Made by a program: the position numbers and the translations under genes | Notes under the pieces: generated by a model | Seen by the model: the letters and a program-made list of their open reading frames with translations, nothing else | What the model was told of the DNA's origin: nothing | Database searches by the model: none | NCBI RefSeq assembly: GCF_000385375.1 | Contig: NZ_ARVV01000001.1 | Span: 3,224,001 to 3,288,000, forward strand | Length of the DNA stretch: 64,000 nt | Reading direction: 5' to 3' | Source: Methyloversatilis discipulorum | GTDB taxonomy: Bacteria > Pseudomonadota > Gammaproteobacteria > Burkholderiales > Rhodocyclaceae | Shown: one piece after another, positions 46,522-57,193 of the stretch | Layout of the letters: every line of letters begins with the position of its first letter | How positions within the stretch are numbered: position 1 is the stretch's first letter

Positions 46522-47236
46522 GCGCATCATGGCGGCACTGCTGACCGCCGCACCGACTGCGCTGCTGCTCTGTGCCGCGACCAGCCTGTGGCTGGGCCGC
46601 CGTCTCGAACTGCTGCCAGGCAATCAGGGCCTGGGCCCCTGGCTGTTCATCCTGCTCTGGCTGCTGCTGACGGCGCTGAATGCGCGGGCCACACAGCCCG
46701 TTGCGGTCTGGCGGCGCGGCCTGCACGGCAACGCCGTCGGCAGCGCGACGGTCGCACTGAGCGGCCTGCTGCAGCATTCGCCGCAGGCCGGCGCCATGGC
46801 CGTCGCCTGTGCCGTCGCAGCACTGGCCTGTTCCGCCGGCGCAATGGCGCTGCCCCACGCCGGCACTGCACCCGTGCGGGCCCCTGCCAGAGCGCGCCGC
46901 CCCACCCTGCTGCGTCGCTGCATGAACGGCCTGCCCTGGTGGGTGGTCGCGGCCTGTTTCGTCGAAAGCTTCCGCATCGCCCAGACCGGCGGCGATGGTC
47001 GCGGTGCTGGTCACACCGGCATGCTCCTCGCCTTCTTCGTACTGCTGCCGGCGCTGTCCCTGGTCAGCTGGTTCCGTGGTCCGGCCCGGCTCGCGTGGTT
47101 GATCGGCAGCGCCCTGCTCGGCTGGCTCGCACTCGCCGCCGATCGCCCGGTGCTGGCCGCGCTGGCGCTGACGGCGCTGCTGTGCGCGCGCCCCTTGGGC
47201 GGACGGACACTGCCCTCGACAGGCGCGGCCACATGA
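46514..47236 (+). CDS. Integral membrane protein, unrecognised
   Basis: A 240-residue protein from TTG 46514 (ATG 46529 is an alternative), overlapping the upstream gene by eight bases. Around seven hydrophobic segments are present (for example LLTAAPTALLLCAATSLWL, LGPWLFILLWLLLTAL, GMLLAFFVLLPALSLVSWF, LAWLIGSALLGWLALAA). The N-terminal half vaguely recalls the DUF3649/DUF3325 proteins common in such operons, but I cannot assign the family. Tight linkage to the receptor suggests an iron-related role. Confidence 0.75.
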   Translation: MFERIMAALLTAAPTALLLCAATSLWLGRRLELLPGNQGLGPWLFILLWLLLTALNARATQPVAVWRRGLHGNAVGSATVALSGLLQHSPQAGAMAVACAVAALACSAGAMALPHAGTAPVRAPARARRPTLLRRCMNGLPWWVVAACFVESFRIAQTGGDGRGAGHTGMLLAFFVLLPALSLVSWFRGPARLAWLIGSALLGWLALAADRPVLAALALTALLCARPLGGRTLPSTGAAT

Positions 47237-47577
47237 TCGCCGGCTTGACCGAATGCGGACTCGCACTGACCGGCGCGGTGCCGGTGGCCGCACTGTTCGC
47301 CGCCGGCAACGCACGCTCCGCCGCCGACGCTGCGCCGCCGCGCTGGCTGATCGAACACGGTCGGCAACTGGCGCTGGCGAGCGCACTGGTGCAACTGCTG
47401 CTGGCGATGGCGAGCAGTGGCCCGATGGCCGGCAGCGTGCTGGTGCTGACGGCCTGGATGGTCGGCGGCAGCCTGTTCGTTCCCCTGGTGAATGCGTGGC
47501 CTGCGATCACGCTCAGGTCCTCGGCAGCGCTGGCCGTCGCCGGTGCGTTGATGGCGCTGACGGGTGCGCTTGCCTGA
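47233..47577 (+). CDS. Small integral membrane protein, unrecognised
   Basis: A 114-residue protein overlapping the upstream gene by four bases. Three or four hydrophobic segments: LTECGLALTGAVPVAALFAAG, LALASALVQLLLAMASSG, MAGSVLVLTAWMVGGSLFVPLV and SAALAVAGALMALTGALA. It is the last gene of the Fur-controlled operon. DUF3325-like or DUF423-like proteins are possible but unproven. Confidence 0.72.
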   Translation: MIAGLTECGLALTGAVPVAALFAAGNARSAADAAPPRWLIEHGRQLALASALVQLLLAMASSGPMAGSVLVLTAWMVGGSLFVPLVNAWPAITLRSSAALAVAGALMALTGALA

Positions 47578-47684
47578 GGCGGCGCTGTTCGGCCCCGCGC
47601 GCTTCGGCTAGCATGAAGATCGAGTGCCGCATGCCGGTCGGGCATGCGAGCGCGACGCCCGATAACCGAAGCGATGCCCACGCC

Positions 47685-48281
47685 ATGGACCTGACCGAAG
47701 CCATTGCCGCCGCCGCCGGCCTCGCCTGGGCCAGCGGCCTGCGGCTGTACGCCGTCATCTTTCTCGCCGGTCTGGCGGGGCGGATGGAATGGGTCGAACT
47801 GCCCGGCGAGCTGGACGTGCTGGAACACCCGCTGGTGCTGGCCGCCGCCGGTTTCATGCTGTGCGTCGAGTTCCTCGCCGACAAGGTGCCGGCGCTGGAC
47901 AGCCTGTGGGACGGGCTGCACACCTTCATCCGCATTCCGGCCGGCGCACTGCTTGCCGCCTGGGCGCTGGCCGATCAGAGCACACCGGTGGTGCTGGCCG
48001 GCGCGCTGCTCGGCGGTACGCTGACCGGCGCCACTCACCTGACCAAGGCGGGCAGCCGGGTGGCGATCAATGCCTCGCCGGAGCCGGTCAGCAACGTGCT
48101 CGCCTCGACCAGCGAGGACGGCCTGGCGGTCGGCGGACTGTGGCTGGCCTTCGCCTACCCGGTGTTCTTCCTGGTGCTGCTCGCCTTCTTCGTGCTGCTC
48201 ATGCTGTGGCTGCTGCCGCGCGTGTGGCGCTTCCTGACCGGATTGCTGTCCTGGGTGGCGGGCAAGCAGGCGCCCGGTTGA
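47685..48281 (+). CDS. DUF4126 membrane protein
   Basis: A 198-residue protein with about five membrane segments and the DUF4126 pattern: AIAAAAGLAWASGLRLYAVIFLAGL, GFMLCVEFLADKVPALDSLWDGLHTFIRIPAGALL, GGTLTGATHLTKAGSRVAINASPEPVSN and a long C-terminal hydrophobic helix. The function is unknown. It starts about 100 bases after the iron operon. Confidence 0.88.
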   Translation: MDLTEAIAAAAGLAWASGLRLYAVIFLAGLAGRMEWVELPGELDVLEHPLVLAAAGFMLCVEFLADKVPALDSLWDGLHTFIRIPAGALLAAWALADQSTPVVLAGALLGGTLTGATHLTKAGSRVAINASPEPVSNVLASTSEDGLAVGGLWLAFAYPVFFLVLLAFFVLLMLWLLPRVWRFLTGLLSWVAGKQAPG

Positions 48282-48348
48282 CCTGCAGCAGCCCGTCATG
48301 ACCCGGCCGGCGCTTCAATGACGAAAACACGTCGAAAGGGAGGGAATC

Positions 48349-48519
48349 ATGAAAGCGCTGTCCGATCTGCTGTCGACCGACTACGGGCTGATGAGTCTGG
48401 TGGTGATCGCCATCGTCATCTTCATGAGCATCTGGTTCGGCCGTTTCTTCAAGCGGCATATGGACGAGGATGCGGCCGCGGCGGCCAAGGCCGAACAGTC
48501 CGGCCGACCGGCGCCGTGA
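48349..48519 (+). CDS. DUF3149 small membrane protein
   Basis: A 56-residue protein with start MKALSDLLSTDYGLMSL, one membrane helix (about residues 15-31, MSLVVIAIVIFMSIWFG) and a charged tail RFFKRHMDEDAAAAAKAEQ. This matches the DUF3149 pattern. GGGAGGGAATC precedes the ATG, a strong ribosome-binding site. The role is unknown. Confidence 0.82.
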   Translation: MKALSDLLSTDYGLMSLVVIAIVIFMSIWFGRFFKRHMDEDAAAAAKAEQSGRPAP

Positions 48520-48531
48520 GCGCGCCCGCGT

Positions 48532-49260
48532 TCAGCGGGTAAGCACCTTCCACACCAGGCCGACGCCCGCCACCAGCAGGTCGGCCACGTCCAGGCCGCC
48601 GGCATCGCGAGCGCCTTCGATCTGGCGCTGCCGGTCGGCGCGGGCGCGCGTGCGCTCGCTCTCGACGATGGCGTCGGCCATCGACACCGGGTCGCGGGTG
48701 GTGCGTTTCACTTCCGCCTGGTGGTAGCCCTTCAGCGCATTTTCGACGGCGTCCGGATCGAGCAGCGAAAAGGCCGAGCGGCAGTGCGGGCAGGCGTGGT
48801 CCTTGCGGATGTCGACCGGCGCCCCGCAGCCGGTGCAGTAGATGGCGCCGACCCGCTTCGCCAGATCGGCGATTTCGGCCATCGTCATCTGCCGCACGAA
48901 GCCCTTCTCGACCATGAAGGACGAAAAGCTGCTGTAGCGACCGTGCTTCTCCGGGCAGCGGTAGGTCATGTAACGCCCGCTGCGCACCAGATCGTAGCCC
49001 TTGTCGAGCTTGCGGCTGCAGCGCGGGCAGGCCATCACGTTGGCGACCGGATGCTGCATTTCGTCGCGGTGCGCGTGCAGTTGCTTGAACAGTTCGTTGA
49101 CCGAGCCCGGCGACAGCTGCAGGTTCTCGAAAGTGTCGAACCAGATACCCTGGCAGTGCCAGCAGATGTCGAGCTCCATGTCCTCGCCGCCGTGATTCTT
49201 GAAGCGGTGCACCTTCATCGGCACACGGCAGGACGGGCAGTGCGGCACGGAATTCTGCAT
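48532..49260 (-). CDS. Zinc-ribbon (TFIIB-type) protein
   Basis: A 242-residue protein with several Cys4 zinc sites: CPSCRVPM...DICWHCQGIWFD (zf-TFIIB type, residues 8-42), CPRCSRKL (near 79), and CTGCGAPVDIRKDHACPHCRSAF (near 140). A hydrophobic C-terminal stretch (LDVADLLVAGVGLVWKVL) could be a membrane anchor or amphipathic helix. The function is unknown. It follows the RlhA-like gene by about 95 bases on the same strand. Confidence 0.85.
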   Translation of the reverse strand: MQNSVPHCPSCRVPMKVHRFKNHGGEDMELDICWHCQGIWFDTFENLQLSPGSVNELFKQLHAHRDEMQHPVANVMACPRCSRKLDKGYDLVRSGRYMTYRCPEKHGRYSSFSSFMVEKGFVRQMTMAEIADLAKRVGAIYCTGCGAPVDIRKDHACPHCRSAFSLLDPDAVENALKGYHQAEVKRTTRDPVSMADAIVESERTRARADRQRQIEGARDAGGLDVADLLVAGVGLVWKVLTR

Positions 49261-49354
49261 GGCGGTCGGTATGACGTCGGCTGTCGATCTATCGGCGCGG
49301 GCAGCGCCCGCATGGTGTTGTCAGCGGCATGCGGGCGCGCAAGGTTGAGGGCGA

Positions 49355-51307
49355 TCAGCGCGCCGAGCGTGTCACCTTGACGCCTTCCGGCGCGCTGCGG
49401 TGGAAGGTGACCGGCACCGCCTGCGCCTTCAGCACGTTCTTGCGGATGCGGCCGACCACGTGCATTTCGCACTTCTTGCAGTCGAAACGCAGCGTGAGCT
49501 TGTCGTTGCCGTTCATCAGCGTCATCGGTTCGGCCTTCACCATGCCGCGCAGGTCGTAGTCCTTCAGTTCCTTCGGGCACAGGTTGTGGCTGAAGCGCAG
49601 GCAGTGCTTGGTGATCATCAGCGACACCTCGCCCAGTTCCTGATTCGCCTCGTAGGCGTCGGCGATCAGTTCCACGCCATGCTTGCGGTAGAAGGCGCGC
49701 GCCTTCTCGTTGTACACATTGGCCAGATAGGACAGTTCGGTGTCGGTGAAACGCACCGGCGGTTCGACCGGCACGCCGGGCTGTGGTCGCTGATGAGCGG
49801 CGATGCGCTTCGTCTCCAGCAGCGCCACCGCGTCGCGGCGCAGGCCGTTCAGGGCCGACGCCGGCAGGAAGCGCGCTTCCGGCAGATCGATCGCGATGTC
49901 GCCCGCTTCGAACAGCGTGTTGCCCAGCTTGCCCAGGCTGTCGCGGATGCCTGACAGCGCCCGTTCGGCGTCACGCGCCGGCTGCTTGTCGTGCACCAGC
50001 TCGACCCGGGCGCTGACGCCGTCCTCGTCGGTCATGGTCAGCGCGAAGCCGTCCGCGGTTTCCTCGAAGCGCAGGTCGGCGCGGATGCGGCGGTCGGCCG
50101 ACTTCTTCTCCAGCGCGCGTTCGAAAGCCTGGTCGCGGTTGCGGTACAGCGTCATGCCCGGCTTCAGATCGTCAGGCATCGCGTTCGGGTAGAGCTTGCG
50201 GCCCTGCGCGACGTTGATGCGCAGGCCCATCAGTTCGCGGTGGCTGTCGTAGTAGCTCAGGCCGTCGCCGTTGTGGATGTCGACCTCGGCCTCGACCTCG
50301 ATGTGGTCAGCCGCCACCTTGCTGATCGTCGCCGCTTCCTCGCCGACGAAGCTCGGCGATTCGAACGCCTCGATGCCGTGCTGGCGGCCGTTCGCGAAGT
50401 AGTCGGTCGAGCCGCGGTTGAAGGTTTTCTCCGGCTGCGGCACGAAGGTGTAGGTGCAGTGGCCGCTGGAGGCACGGCGGTAGCCCGGCAGATCGGCCAG
50501 CAGTCCGTTCAGCAGCGTGCTGTAGTGGGCGGTGATGTTCTTCACGTAGCCGAGGTCCTTCAGCCGGCCCTCGATCTTGAACGAGGACACGCCGGCATCG
50601 ATCAGCGCACGCATATTGGCCGACTGGTCGTTGTCCTTCATCGACAGCAGGTGCTTGTCGTGCGCCACCACCCGGCCCTGCGCGTCGGTCAGCGTGTAGG
50701 GCAGACGACAGGCCTGCGAGCACTCGCCGCGGTTGGCGCTGCGGCCGGTATGCGCGTGGCTGATGAAGCACTGGCCGCTGAAGGCCACGCACAGCGCGCC
50801 ATGCACGAAGTATTCGAGCGTACAGGAGGTGTTCGCCGCCACCTTGCGCACCTCGTCCAGCGTCATTTCGCGCGCCAGCACCATCTGCGTGAAACCGACG
50901 TCCTGCAGGAAGCGCGCCTTGGCCGCGTCGCGGATGTCGGTCTGCGTGCTGGCGTGCAGCTGGATCGGCGGCAGGTCCATTTCGAGCAGCGCCATGTCCT
51001 GCACGATGAGCGCGTCGACACCGGCGTCGTACAGTTGCCAGATGGCGCGGCGGGCCGGTTCGAGCTCGTCGTCGCGCAGTATGGTGTTGAAGGCGGTCAG
51101 CACGCGCGCGTGGTAGCGGTGCGCGTGCGTGCACAGGCGGGCGATGTCGGCGATGTCGTTGTCGGCGCCCTTGCGCGCACCGAAGGACGGGCCGCCGATA
51201 TAGACGGCGTCGGCGCCATGGTTGATGGCCTCGATGCCGAAATCGGCATTCCTGGCGGGCGCGAGCAGTTCGAGTGTGCGGCGGTCGGCGTTCATGGTAC
51301 GAGGCAC
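49355..51307 (-). CDS. rlhA: U32-family protein, likely 23S rRNA C2501 hydroxylase RlhA
   Basis: A 650-residue U32 protein. The N-terminal U32 part has LELLAPARNADFGIEAINHGADAVYIGGPSFGAR and the Cys-containing motif FVHGALCVAFSGQCFISHAHTGRSANRGECSQACRLPY. The C-terminal third ends CKKCEMHVVGRIRKNVLKAQ. Length and C-terminal domain match E. coli YdcP/RlhA, which makes 5-hydroxycytidine 2501 in 23S rRNA with prephenate as hydroxyl donor, rather than the shorter YegQ. Cys residues could bind a cluster. Confidence 0.8.
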   Translation of the reverse strand: MPRTMNADRRTLELLAPARNADFGIEAINHGADAVYIGGPSFGARKGADNDIADIARLCTHAHRYHARVLTAFNTILRDDELEPARRAIWQLYDAGVDALIVQDMALLEMDLPPIQLHASTQTDIRDAAKARFLQDVGFTQMVLAREMTLDEVRKVAANTSCTLEYFVHGALCVAFSGQCFISHAHTGRSANRGECSQACRLPYTLTDAQGRVVAHDKHLLSMKDNDQSANMRALIDAGVSSFKIEGRLKDLGYVKNITAHYSTLLNGLLADLPGYRRASSGHCTYTFVPQPEKTFNRGSTDYFANGRQHGIEAFESPSFVGEEAATISKVAADHIEVEAEVDIHNGDGLSYYDSHRELMGLRINVAQGRKLYPNAMPDDLKPGMTLYRNRDQAFERALEKKSADRRIRADLRFEETADGFALTMTDEDGVSARVELVHDKQPARDAERALSGIRDSLGKLGNTLFEAGDIAIDLPEARFLPASALNGLRRDAVALLETKRIAAHQRPQPGVPVEPPVRFTDTELSYLANVYNEKARAFYRKHGVELIADAYEANQELGEVSLMITKHCLRFSHNLCPKELKDYDLRGMVKAEPMTLMNGNDKLTLRFDCKKCEMHVVGRIRKNVLKAQAVPVTFHRSAPEGVKVTRSAR

Positions 51308-51342
51308 TGCGGGAAAGACGGGATTATCCCCGATCCTGCGCC

Positions 51343-52881
51343 TCAGGCCATCGCCACGCGATCACGGCCGTCGCCCTTGGCCGCGTACAGCGCGCGGTCG
51401 GCACGGTCGACCAGCCGCACCGGCGTGTCGGCGGCGGCGAAGGCGGTGACGCCGACACTGACCGTCGCCGTTACCGCGGTGCCGTCGATACTCAACGGAC
51501 TGGCGCCGATCAGCGCGCGCAGGGTTTCCGCCCGCTGGCGCGCGTCATCGGCCGCGCAGTCCTTCAGCACCACCAGGAATTCCTCGCCACCCCAGCGGCA
51601 GGCCATGTCGGATGCGCGCAGGCCGCTGCGTATCAGCGCCCCGACGTGCTCGATCATGCGGTCGCCGGCAAGATGGCCATAGCGGTCGTTCAGGGACTTG
51701 AAGTGATCGATGTCGATCAGCAGCACGGTCGACGGACGGCGGCTGCGCTGCACCTCGGCCACCGCGTGTTCGAGCATGATTTCGAAGGCGTGACGGTTGA
51801 GCAGGCCGGTCAGCCGGTCGGTGGTGGCCATCTGCTCCAGCCGGCGCTGGTAGCCACCCAGCGTCAGGCTGGCGAGCCACAGCACCGCCGCCGTCACCGC
51901 GGCGCAGATGAGCAGGTTGATGTAGAGGGTGCGGCGGATGTCGGCCAGCGCCTCGTTCTCGACCTTTTCGACGAAGAGGTACCAGTCCAGCTCCGGCACG
52001 TAACGCACGTTCAACAGGTAGTCCTTGCCGCCCTCGCGGTACTGGTAGGAACCGCTGTCGCGGGCCAGCACCTCGTGCGCGATGTCGCCCAGGCCTTCGA
52101 CGTCGCCGATGCGCAGCGTGCCGTGCGAGGGCTGGTCGCCGTACAGCACGATGTTGCCACTGCGGTCGACGAAATAGACGCCGCGGTGATAGCGCTGCTG
52201 GTAGCCAGACAGCAGCCGCCGCACCGTGTCGACGGTGAGGCCGACGCCGGTGACACCCACCGTCTTGCCGGCGTAGTCGAACACGCGGTAATTGACGAAC
52301 ACGGTCAGCGTGTCGGGCGAAGCGGTGTCGGAATCGACGTTGATTTCGTACGGCGCGTCGAGGTCGCGCGAACGGAAATACCAGGCATCGCGCTCGCTGC
52401 CCTGCTCCACCCGGCGCAGCAGGCCGTCCGGGTGATAGTAGTTGCGGGTCGCTTCGGAGACGAAAAAGCTGGTGAAGGTGCCGTAGCGCGTGCGGATCTC
52501 GCCGAGGAACTTGGTCATCGCCGGCACGTCGCGCTCGCCCTGCAGCACCCAGTCGCGGACGAAGGTGTCGCCGGCCATCACGGACGACACGAACACCGGA
52601 CGGATCAGATCCTTCTGGATTTCCGAGTAGATGGTGTCGGAGGTCAGCGGCAGTTCGTTCTCGACGATGGAGCGCTGGATCTCTCGCTTCGACACCGAGT
52701 AGCTCAGCAGCGTGTTGGCCAGAAAGCCGAGCGCGAGCAGCAGGCCCAGCATCAGCACCAGACGGCGGCGGCCGGTCACACCCAGCGAGGCGCGCACCTC
52801 GGCGCCCGGCACGACGGCCGCCGGGTCGGTGCCGGCAGGGACCACCGTGGCCTCTGCCTGAATCTTCATCGTTTCGGACAT
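51343..52881 (-). CDS. Membrane diguanylate cyclase with CACHE-type sensor
   Basis: A 512-residue protein. TM1 (about 40-60) and TM2 (about 320-340) flank a double-CACHE periplasmic domain (DAWYFRSRDLDAPYEINVDSDTAS, VTGVGLTVDTVRRLL). The GGDEF domain (about 350-510) has the active site RWGGEEF at 431-435 and an RASD inhibitory site five residues before it. ATG 52881 is used; GTG 52893 and ATG 52869 are alternatives. It should make cyclic-di-GMP in response to an extracellular small molecule. Confidence 0.92.
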   Translation of the reverse strand: MSETMKIQAEATVVPAGTDPAAVVPGAEVRASLGVTGRRRLVLMLGLLLALGFLANTLLSYSVSKREIQRSIVENELPLTSDTIYSEIQKDLIRPVFVSSVMAGDTFVRDWVLQGERDVPAMTKFLGEIRTRYGTFTSFFVSEATRNYYHPDGLLRRVEQGSERDAWYFRSRDLDAPYEINVDSDTASPDTLTVFVNYRVFDYAGKTVGVTGVGLTVDTVRRLLSGYQQRYHRGVYFVDRSGNIVLYGDQPSHGTLRIGDVEGLGDIAHEVLARDSGSYQYREGGKDYLLNVRYVPELDWYLFVEKVENEALADIRRTLYINLLICAAVTAAVLWLASLTLGGYQRRLEQMATTDRLTGLLNRHAFEIMLEHAVAEVQRSRRPSTVLLIDIDHFKSLNDRYGHLAGDRMIEHVGALIRSGLRASDMACRWGGEEFLVVLKDCAADDARQRAETLRALIGASPLSIDGTAVTATVSVGVTAFAAADTPVRLVDRADRALYAAKGDGRDRVAMA

Positions 52882-52968
52882 GAGGCCGCGCACAGGAGAT
52901 TGACGTCCCCTGTTTTCGGCAATCCGGCGCCGGACTTTACCGCCGTGTGCAGCGGGCGCGCCGTGGCA

Positions 52969-53916
52969 TCAGGCCGCACGGCGTCGGGCGGAGGCGCCCA
53001 CCAGCAACAGGCCGCCCGCCATCAGGCCCCAGGTGGCCGGCTCGGGTATCGGCGCCGGCACGGTCGCCTGCAGGCTGGCCACCTCCCACCCGATGTCGCG
53101 CAGCGCCGCCCAGTCGAGTTCGGTCATGTAGCGGCGCGCGCCGGCGGGAATGACCGGCGACAGCAGCGGCACCTGATCGACACCGTTCGCGGCCGCCCGC
53201 AGGGAGGTATCGAAATGCGCATCGCTGCCGTCGTTGCGCAGCAGCGGCGCGACACCGTCGTTGATCGCGGTCGCGCTGGCGCCGATGAAGCTGCGGTCGC
53301 TGACCAGGGCGAACCAGCTGTCGGCGGTACCTATGCCCAGCACGTGCGCCGTTTCGTGCGCCGCCACCGTATACAGGTCGAACAGTCCGGCGAAGTTCTC
53401 GACGGTGCCGACATCGTCGTCGGCGTACCAGCCGACGTTGGTGCCGAAGGTGATGGTGCCGCCCCAGGGCGCGAAGTCGGTGGGCGGCGACGTCAGTGCC
53501 CCCGGCTCGCCACGCCCGTCGGCCAGCGCAACGAAGTCGCCGCTGCCGCTCGCCACGTGAAAACCCGGCCCGCCCACCCCCAGCGTCTGTCCGGAAAAGG
53601 CGCGCGCGCCGACGAAGATGCGGATCTCGTCGGCAGCCACGGTCAGCCCGGGCACCACCACCGTGCTGTTCAACGGATCGACCGGATCGAAGATGCGGGC
53701 CTGGAACACGTCGTCGCCGGTGGGCGCAATGGCCGCCAGCGTGTCGTCGAGATTGCTGCTGAACAGGCGCGCCACATCGTCGAGCACGGCACGTCGGTCG
53801 TCGGTGAAGAAGCCACCGCTGTCGTAGCGGTAGTCGAACACCACGTCGACCGCCCGCACAGGCGCGCTCAGGCACAGGCTTGCGAGTGCCGCAGCAAGAA
53901 AAGTCCGCATCATCAT
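52969..53916 (-). CDS. PEP-CTERM secreted metalloprotease-like protein
   Basis: A 315-residue exported protein with a signal peptide (FLAAALASLCLSAPVRA). The middle carries a zinc-protease motif HETAHVLGIG (187-196). The third ligand expected at 197 is Thr, so activity is uncertain. The C-terminus is a PEP-CTERM sorting tag: PEPATWGLMAGGLLLVGASA followed by RRRAA, normally cut by exosortase. No exosortase or EPS cluster is in the window. The protein is probably surface-attached via such a system. Confidence 0.87.
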   Translation of the reverse strand: MMMRTFLAAALASLCLSAPVRAVDVVFDYRYDSGGFFTDDRRAVLDDVARLFSSNLDDTLAAIAPTGDDVFQARIFDPVDPLNSTVVVPGLTVAADEIRIFVGARAFSGQTLGVGGPGFHVASGSGDFVALADGRGEPGALTSPPTDFAPWGGTITFGTNVGWYADDDVGTVENFAGLFDLYTVAAHETAHVLGIGTADSWFALVSDRSFIGASATAINDGVAPLLRNDGSDAHFDTSLRAAANGVDQVPLLSPVIPAGARRYMTELDWAALRDIGWEVASLQATVPAPIPEPATWGLMAGGLLLVGASARRRAA

Positions 53917-54199
53917 CCCGGCTCCCGGTTACGGCCGCACACGGCGCGGCGCATGGAAGCGCGAAGCGTACGCCCTCGCCGCCGCAAACTGAAGCGTGCG
54001 AGATCCGCCGGCGCACCGGCAGCTGCAGCGCCTGACCGGCGGCACCAATTCACAGACAGACACCTTGCGAAATCGGGAAGATTGACCTTGCGCAGCGAGA
54101 ACGACTTTGTGCGGCGCTACGCTGGTTCCCGAGATGAGTGCGGTGTGCACACCGCCTGCCCGATGCCAACGCCGGCCGGGCATTGCGGACGAGGAACGG
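53917..54199. other. Divergent intergenic region
   Basis: About 280 bases between the PEP-CTERM gene and a diguanylate cyclase. It must hold both promoters; I see no clear element, hairpin or small reading frame. Confidence 0.4.
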
Positions 54200-55346
54200 A
54201 TGGACACGAAAAAGGACAGCCCTGAGCCGCCGTTCGACGCGCCCCCGCCGGGGCACGCGCCCGCGCGTTGGCTGACTCTGGTGCTGGACGACGAGCCGCG
54301 TCAGCGCCTGCGCATATCCCGCGCTTTTACGTCCATGCTGGTGTACGTGATATGCATTGGGCTGGCCGAGTACGCGCTGGCGCACGGCATGGCCGACCCG
54401 GTCGCCACCCGCCTGCTGCAGGGCGGCATGATCGTCTGGATGGTCATCGTCTACGCCACGCTGCGCAGCGGGCTGAACCTGCGGTTTCGCGATCCTTCGC
54501 TCACCTTCCTGCAGATCATGGCGGCAGGCGCCTGGATCACCGCCGCCTACATCGTGTTCGCACCGGTCCGCGGTGCGCTGCTGATGCTGCTCGCGCTCAC
54601 TCTCGTGTTCAGCATCTTCAATCTCGACCGCAAGAGACGCCGCATCTACAACGGGTGCGTCGTCGTCGGCACCGGACTGACGATGTTCACGCTGTCCGCG
54701 CTGCGCCCTGACGACTTCCCGGCCGAGGTGGAAATGGTGCACTTCGTGCTGACGACGGCGGTCCTCGCGGTCATGGGCCGGCTGAGCGAACAGCTGCTGG
54801 CGATCCGGGCGCGCCTGCGCACCCAGCGCAACGAACTCGAGGCGGCGCTGACGCGCATACAGGAACTGGCCACGCGCGACGCCCTGACCGGACTGCCCAA
54901 CCGCCGCCACATCACCGACCTGTTCGCGCAGATGGCCAGGGGCGCGGAACGGACCGGCTCGCCGCTCACCGTCTGCCTGATCGACCTCGACCACTTCAAA
55001 CGAATCAACGACAGCTACGGACACAAGGCGGGTGACATCGTGCTGCAGCGCTTCGCCGACACCGCGACCGGCGCGCTGCGCGAGTCGGACGTGCTGGCGC
55101 GCTGGGGCGGCGAGGAATTCCTGGTGCTGCTGCCCGACACGCCGGCGCAGAAGGCCGATCAATCGATGACGCGGGTGCGCGCTGCACTGGCGCAGATAAG
55201 GCTGGTCGCCGCCAGTGACGCCGCCAAGGTGACATTCTCGGCAGGACTGGCTCAGTTCCGCCCGGGAGAGTCGATCGAACACGCGGTCGAGCGGGCGGAC
55301 TTCGCGCTCTATCGCGCGAAGTCCGCAGGGCGCGACCGCTGCGTGA

Positions 55347-55357
<11 letters not shown>
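54200..55357 (+). CDS. Membrane diguanylate cyclase
   Basis: A 385-residue protein with about six membrane helices (residues 40-195) and a C-terminal GGDEF domain (about 225-385). Active site RWGGEEF with GGEEF at 303-307; RESD inhibitory site at 294-297. ATG 54200 follows GAGGAA; an upstream frame extension is unlikely to be used. It is predicted to make cyclic-di-GMP. The stop overlaps the convergent ettA gene by 11 bases. Confidence 0.92.
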
Positions 55358-57011
<1,654 letters not shown>

Positions 57012-57193
57012 TTTCTGCAACTGCACCGACAGGGAAAGGGCGCAAGTATACGCCGGGGTACCGGCATTGGTCCGCCGGACGGGGTCAAGACGGGCTTGCT
57101 GGCGGTCGATAAGTGCTTGACGCACCAGAAAGCTCACTGCGGCGCACCGCGGCCGCCCCGAGTTTGGTGACATGCCCGGAAAATGCAGGTTCA

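Noticed and set aside
51274..54225. A 983-codon plus-strand frame
   Set aside because: It runs antisense through a diguanylate cyclase and the PEP-CTERM gene, both of which have intact catalytic or sorting motifs.
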